DNA from: Treponema sp. | Lineage (GTDB): Bacteria > Spirochaetota > Spirochaetia > Treponematales > Breznakiellaceae | Direction of reading: 5' to 3' | Length of the DNA stretch: 8,660 bases | NCBI GenBank assembly: GCA_009786715.1 | Contig: WQRN01000046.1 | Span: 1 to 8,660, forward strand | Part shown: positions 5,698 to 8,660 of the stretch, piece by piece | Numbering within the stretch: position 1 is the first letter of the stretch | Layout: the number at the start of each line of letters is the position of its first letter | The notes under the pieces: generated by a model | The model's input: the letters and a program-made list of their open reading frames with translations, nothing else | What the model was told of the DNA's origin: nothing | Database searches by the model: none | Made by a program: the position numbers and the translations under genes

Positions 5698-6601
5698 CGT
5701 CAACCCGCCTTTTTGCTGCATAAACCAATAATGAATAAAGATTTATCAGCAAACCAAAAGCAATATAAACAAGAGGCAGAGCGGAATCCGCGGGTAATTT
5801 CCCGTTTAAAAATGTGGAAATAATTTCCTGCATTTCAGCGGAATTTACAAATGTGTTAAGCGAGAGAACGCCCCCGAAAACAAGAGCGGCAATAAAAAGA
5901 TTCGCAAGCGGCCATACGCTGAACTTAAAAAGATAACCCAGTGAACATAAAAGAAAAATAAGAGCTCCTACATAAAATAAATAAGAGAAAAACCCCTGCG
6001 AGTATCTTTTTTGAAACATCTCAGCATTCAATCTGATGTCTATGGCAAGGTTATTTAAAAACCAGGGAGTATCGTTTCCAAACGGAACGCGCGGTAATTC
6101 AAAATTTTCTGCAGCCGACTTTTGATACGCCAACGGCTGTCCTGGAATCGCGACAACGCGCGGTCCGTGAGGTTCGTCCGCGCCGTTAAGTAAAATTACA
6201 GCAGTCTCGCTGCTGTCAATCGCATTGGATAGAATAAGACCCTTCCCTCCAAGACTAATACCGGCGCTCTGAGCGGGCGGTACCAGCTTCCATTGTTCCA
6301 GAGCTGTCGAAATACCAAACGAAAATAAAAACGAAAGCGTTATTGTGCAAACAAGAGCCATAACCGCGAAACAATTTCTCCTCACGGCATAATTAAGCGC
6401 TATAACGATTGTAGAAAAAACAGTCAAAGACAAAGCCCAATGCGCCGCGGAAATTAAAAGTGAAAGAGAGGTTTCCGGCAAAGGCGGTAAAATCTTAGCC
6501 CAATCCACACGCAGCGACACAAATTTTATTCCCGTCACCGCGGCAAAGGTAATAACGAAAGTCAAACTGAAAAAAAGGGTTAATTTGGCTAATTTCCTCA
6601 C
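5687..6601 (-). CDS. 3+3-helix membrane protein with extracytoplasmic domain, function unknown
   Basis: A 304-residue membrane protein with the same overall plan as its downstream neighbour: three helices (about 7-29, 48-68, 77-97), an extracytoplasmic domain of about 105 residues that looks beta-rich in its first half (GLILSNAIDSSETAVILLNG), then three helices (about 207-226, 230-250, 275-297). I do not recognise a family motif. The paired, overlapping arrangement suggests that the two proteins form one complex, perhaps an LptF/LptG-like exporter core; this is inference. The start is GTG at 6601, the first start after an in-frame TAA, with no Shine-Dalgarno sequence. The reading frame ends in the basic and acidic tail RRVDDDV, and its last 11 bases overlap the next gene. 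It is divergent from gpsA across 104 bases. Confidence 0.65.
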   Translation of the reverse strand: MRKLAKLTLFFSLTFVITFAAVTGIKFVSLRVDWAKILPPLPETSLSLLISAAHWALSLTVFSTIVIALNYAVRRNCFAVMALVCTITLSFLFSFGISTALEQWKLVPPAQSAGISLGGKGLILSNAIDSSETAVILLNGADEPHGPRVVAIPGQPLAYQKSAAENFELPRVPFGNDTPWFLNNLAIDIRLNAEMFQKRYSQGFFSYLFYVGALIFLLCSLGYLFKFSVWPLANLFIAALVFGGVLSLNTFVNSAEMQEIISTFLNGKLPADSALPLVYIAFGLLINLYSLLVYAAKRRVDDDV

Positions 6602-6607
6602 AATATT

Positions 6608-6636
6608 AGATTAACATGGCAGGAACACACATGCAA
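6608..6636 (-). promoter_or_regulatory. weak possible promoter of the 6601 gene
   Basis: On the minus strand TTGCAT (6636-6631), a 17-base spacer and TAATCT (6613-6608) would place +1 exactly on the GTG start codon at 6601. Each box matches consensus at only three of six positions, so this is supported mainly by its spacing and by the lack of a Shine-Dalgarno site. Confidence 0.25.
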
Positions 6637-6671
6637 GTGTATTTATCATTTATTTGACGGATACTAACATA

Positions 6672-6700
6672 TTGAGGAAAACAGCAAAACAGGTCATAAT
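6672..6700 (+). promoter_or_regulatory. probable promoter of gpsA, leaderless geometry
   Basis: TTGAGG (6672-6677), a 17-base spacer and CATAAT (6695-6700), four and five of six to consensus. Expected +1 is at 6706-6707, on the gpsA ATG. The only purine-rich stretch before the ATG is the short AAAG; there is no proper Shine-Dalgarno site. An upstream TTGACG at 6654-6659 has no matching -10 box at normal spacing. Confidence 0.5.
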
Positions 6701-6705
6701 AAAGC

Positions 6706-7770
6706 ATGAGTACTAATATCGGAGTTTTAGGAGCCGGCGCCTGGGGAACGGCAATTGCGAAGGTAATCGCAGAAAAAGACAATGACGTGCTTGTCTGGAG
6801 TTACGAAACAGACGTAAGAGACGATATAAACAATAAAAGAAAAAATACAAGATATTTACCTGATGTTGAACTGCCGGAAGCCTTAAAGGCAACTTCGGAT
6901 ATTGAAGAAGCCGCCGAGGGAAAACAATTCCTGATCTACGCAGCCCCTTCTCTTTTTTTATTAGACACTCTTAAAAAAAGCCTTTCTGTTAACTCCATCC
7001 GTGAGGGCAAGACCATTATTGCGGTAATAACGAAGGGTTTTATTCCAACCGATAACGGCCCGCGCCTTATTATTGAAACAATGGAAGATTACCTTCCTGG
7101 TTTTTACCGCCAATCTCTTGTATATATTTCAGGTCCAAGCCACGCGGAAGAAGTGTCCAGAGGAAAATTAACAGGTTTAATCGCAGCCAGCGAAAGCCCT
7201 AAAAACTCAATCCGCTTCAGAGATTTGTTAAAAAACCCTCGATTGCTTGTTTATTCATCACTGGATGTCCGCGGAGTACAGGCGGCGGCAGCGGCGAAAA
7301 ACGTAATAGCAATAGCTTTCGGCATATTAGACGCGATGAAAACTATCGGTAAAATTGATATGTTCGGAGACGGCACAGAATCACTTTTACTTGCGGCAGG
7401 GCTTAACGAAATTCAACAGCTTGGAACAGCGTTAGGCGCAACTCATCCCGAAACATTTACATCAATTTCCGGAATCGGCGATTTAGACGTTACATGCCGT
7501 TCAATCTACGGAAGAAACAGGCGTTTCGGCAGAGAAATAATAGAAAAAAATATTTTAAATCCATATAAAAACATAGACGATCTTCTTTCGCGGATCGGAG
7601 AAATCGGATATCTGCCGGAAGGTATCGCCGCGGCAAAATATATTTATATTCTGGCGGAAAAGCATAAGCTGAAAATACCAGTCTGTGTGGCTATATGCAA
7701 ACTTTTAAACAAGGAATTGGATCCTCAGGGATTCTGTAAAATTCTATTAGCCGGCTGGGATAATACATGA
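6706..7770 (+). CDS. gpsA: NAD(P)H-dependent glycerol-3-phosphate dehydrogenase
   Basis: A 354-residue cytoplasmic enzyme that reduces dihydroxyacetone phosphate to sn-glycerol 3-phosphate, the backbone of phospholipids. The N-terminal Rossmann domain has the G9-x-G-x-W-G14 dinucleotide loop, T109-K110-G111, and the SGPSHAEEV segment (142-150). The C-terminal domain has the catalytic lysine K198 (AAKNV), G258-D259 in GIGDLDVTCRS and the R270-N271 pair in YGRNRRFG. Oddities: the stretch usually written as GdNtkaaLitRGL reads GDGTESLLLAAGL here (221-233), so the normal Asn and Arg are Gly223 and Ala231, and the loop before it (about 211-221) is longer than usual. The total length is about 15-20 residues above typical. 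The start codon follows a -10 box by five bases, suggesting a leaderless mRNA. The stop overlaps the next gene as ATGA. Confidence 0.94.
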   Translation: MSTNIGVLGAGAWGTAIAKVIAEKDNDVLVWSYETDVRDDINNKRKNTRYLPDVELPEALKATSDIEEAAEGKQFLIYAAPSLFLLDTLKKSLSVNSIREGKTIIAVITKGFIPTDNGPRLIIETMEDYLPGFYRQSLVYISGPSHAEEVSRGKLTGLIAASESPKNSIRFRDLLKNPRLLVYSSLDVRGVQAAAAAKNVIAIAFGILDAMKTIGKIDMFGDGTESLLLAAGLNEIQQLGTALGATHPETFTSISGIGDLDVTCRSIYGRNRRFGREIIEKNILNPYKNIDDLLSRIGEIGYLPEGIAAAKYIYILAEKHKLKIPVCVAICKLLNKELDPQGFCKILLAGWDNT

Positions 7771-8519
7771 CTCTTCCCAATGCCTTGAATTTGTTTATTG
7801 GCTCAGCTTTAATAATAATCTTGATTTTTGCCGAATGTTTAATAAAATACAAAAATAACAGGTATATAAAAAAAATATTCTGTACGGTATTAGCGGCGGC
7901 GATGCTTGCATTAACTGCCGATTTTTTAATAAGTTGTAATTTCACGGATAAAAATAACACATCAATATATGTAAAATTTATATGGCCGTTTATATCCGCG
8001 CTTCTTCTTTTTATTTATTTATTCCTGATTATAAAAGAAAGCAGAATTGACAGCCTGACCGGACTTGATAACAGATACAGTTTTTTTGAATTAACCGGCA
8101 GAATCTCACGCAGCAGATCAGGCGAGTCATGGGTATTCGCGATGATCGATATTAATAACTTCAGATCCATCAATGAGGTTTACGGAAATTTTGAAGGAGA
8201 CAATGCTCTGCGCAATTTTGCGAAAATAATAAAAAAATGCGGCGCAAAAACAGATTTCGCGGCGCGTTACGGCGGCGATGAATTTATCCTTGTAAGCAAA
8301 GCGGAAAACGGACTGGATATTTTTATAAACAAGATAAATCAGGAATTGTTTTTATATAATGAAAAAAATGAAAAACCTTATAACATAGAAATAAGCTTCG
8401 GTCTTGACACATTTGTTGCGGACGGAAGCAAAACTATTGATGATTTCTTAAGCAGTATCGATAAATATATGCATAAACACAACGATGAATCCCGCCGCGC
8501 AGGAGATTCTAAAGCATGA
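7767..8519 (+). CDS. membrane-anchored diguanylate cyclase (GGDEF)
   Basis: A 250-residue protein with three membrane helices (about 8-26, 36-56, 68-89) followed directly by a GGDEF domain (about 92-245) that makes c-di-GMP from two GTP. Key residues are present: D95-S-L-T-G-L-D-N-R at the domain start, metal ligand D128 in the DINNFRSIN segment, N136 and D145 that hold guanine, and the intact R-Y-G169-G-D-E-F173 loop. It should be catalytically active. The primary inhibitory site RxxD is broken: A160 replaces the Arg while D163 is kept. There is no recognisable periplasmic sensor domain, only a short loop, so any signal must be sensed within the membrane or by partners. The ATG overlaps the gpsA stop by 4 bases, with GGGA six bases upstream, indicating coupling. 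The next gene again overlaps as ATGA. Confidence 0.92.
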   Translation: MTLPNALNLFIGSALIIILIFAECLIKYKNNRYIKKIFCTVLAAAMLALTADFLISCNFTDKNNTSIYVKFIWPFISALLLFIYLFLIIKESRIDSLTGLDNRYSFFELTGRISRSRSGESWVFAMIDINNFRSINEVYGNFEGDNALRNFAKIIKKCGAKTDFAARYGGDEFILVSKAENGLDIFINKINQELFLYNEKNEKPYNIEISFGLDTFVADGSKTIDDFLSSIDKYMHKHNDESRRAGDSKA

Positions 8520-8660
8520 ATATAATAGGGTATTTCAACGCTTCTATCGGCTCATGTCTGATAATCATCCTGATTGCGATTGATTATTTACGAAGATACA
8601 ACACTGATAACTTTCAGCAGAAACTTTTTATTATTACGCTTTGCGCGATTTTCGCGTCAG
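8516..8660 (+). CDS. paralogous membrane protein, probably a second GGDEF protein (partial)
   Basis: The reading frame starts at ATG 8516, overlapping the previous TGA by 4 bases, with AGGAG at 8501-8505 ten bases upstream, and stays open for 48 codons to the window edge. Aligned without gaps to the first 48 residues of the preceding protein, 17 positions are identical, including nine of ten at residues 11-20 (IGS-LIIILI). This is the first membrane helix and the start of the second. The catalytic domain lies outside the window, so the GGDEF assignment follows from the paralogy only. It probably forms one transcription unit with gpsA and the gene before it. Confidence 0.7.
   Translation, partial: MNIIGYFNASIGSCLIIILIAIDYLRRYNTDNFQQKLFIITLCAIFAS

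Noticed and set aside
5698..5721. Start of the large membrane protein at ATG 5721
   Set aside because: No Shine-Dalgarno sequence upstream; ATG 5697 has a purine-rich GGCGGG at correct spacing and a short 11-base overlap.
6603..6608. TAATAT on the minus strand as -10 box of the 6601 gene
   Set aside because: It would start transcription inside the coding region with no good start codon after it that keeps the first helix.
7691..7960. Minus-strand frame of 89 codons across the gpsA/GGDEF junction
   Set aside because: It is opposite two well supported coupled genes and has no identifiable motif.

Overview
This is a moderately AT-rich bacterial window, densely packed with short intergenic gaps and many small overlaps between genes. 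The gene set fits a host-associated anaerobe: desulfoferrodoxin instead of catalase or superoxide dismutase, c-di-GMP enzymes, and a secreted OB-fold-like protein. The overall protein style looks spirochaete-like (Treponema-like). That placement is an inference from gene content and protein style; there is no rRNA or marker gene here to prove it. No mobile element, CRISPR array, tRNA or rRNA was seen, and no gene-free stretch reaches 300 bases.

Layout. (1) 1-341, minus: a MNT-type minimal nucleotidyltransferase, the antitoxin half of a HEPN/MNT module. The probable partner starts 1 nt downstream and runs out of the window. (2) 434-1150, plus: a six-helix Pr6Pr-like membrane protein, convergent with (3) 1147-1527, minus: desulfoferrodoxin (two-iron superoxide reductase). 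Their stop codons share the bases TTAA. (4) 1711-2751, plus: an orphan response regulator with a c-di-GMP phosphodiesterase (HD-GYP) output domain. A strong intrinsic terminator for the next gene lies at its 3' end. (5) 2806-3390, minus: a secreted OB-fold-like protein with a His/Arg/Cys-rich tail. (6) 3459-3941, plus: O6-alkylguanine-DNA alkyltransferase. (7) 3916-6601, minus: two overlapping genes for integral membrane proteins, both with a 3+3 helix layout around an extracytoplasmic domain. The layout recalls an LptF/LptG pair, with a helical TPR-like insertion in the larger one. (8) 6706-8660, plus: gpsA followed by two membrane-anchored proteins, each joined by a 4-nt ATGA overlap. The first is a GGDEF diguanylate cyclase. 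The second is cut by the window edge but is clearly a paralogue of the first in its membrane region.

How the genes may work together. The HD-GYP regulator (c-di-GMP breakdown) and the GGDEF protein or proteins (c-di-GMP synthesis) are opposing arms of one second-messenger system, though in separate transcription units. gpsA makes the glycerol-3-phosphate backbone for phospholipids and sits divergently from the two envelope membrane proteins, so 3916-8660 may be an envelope-related neighbourhood. Several genes here (434, 6706, possibly 341 and 6601) lack a convincing Shine-Dalgarno sequence and have a -10-like box about 6 nt before the start codon, suggesting leaderless or very short-leader mRNAs. 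Others (dfx, the HD-GYP gene, the OB-fold-like gene) have clear Shine-Dalgarno sites.
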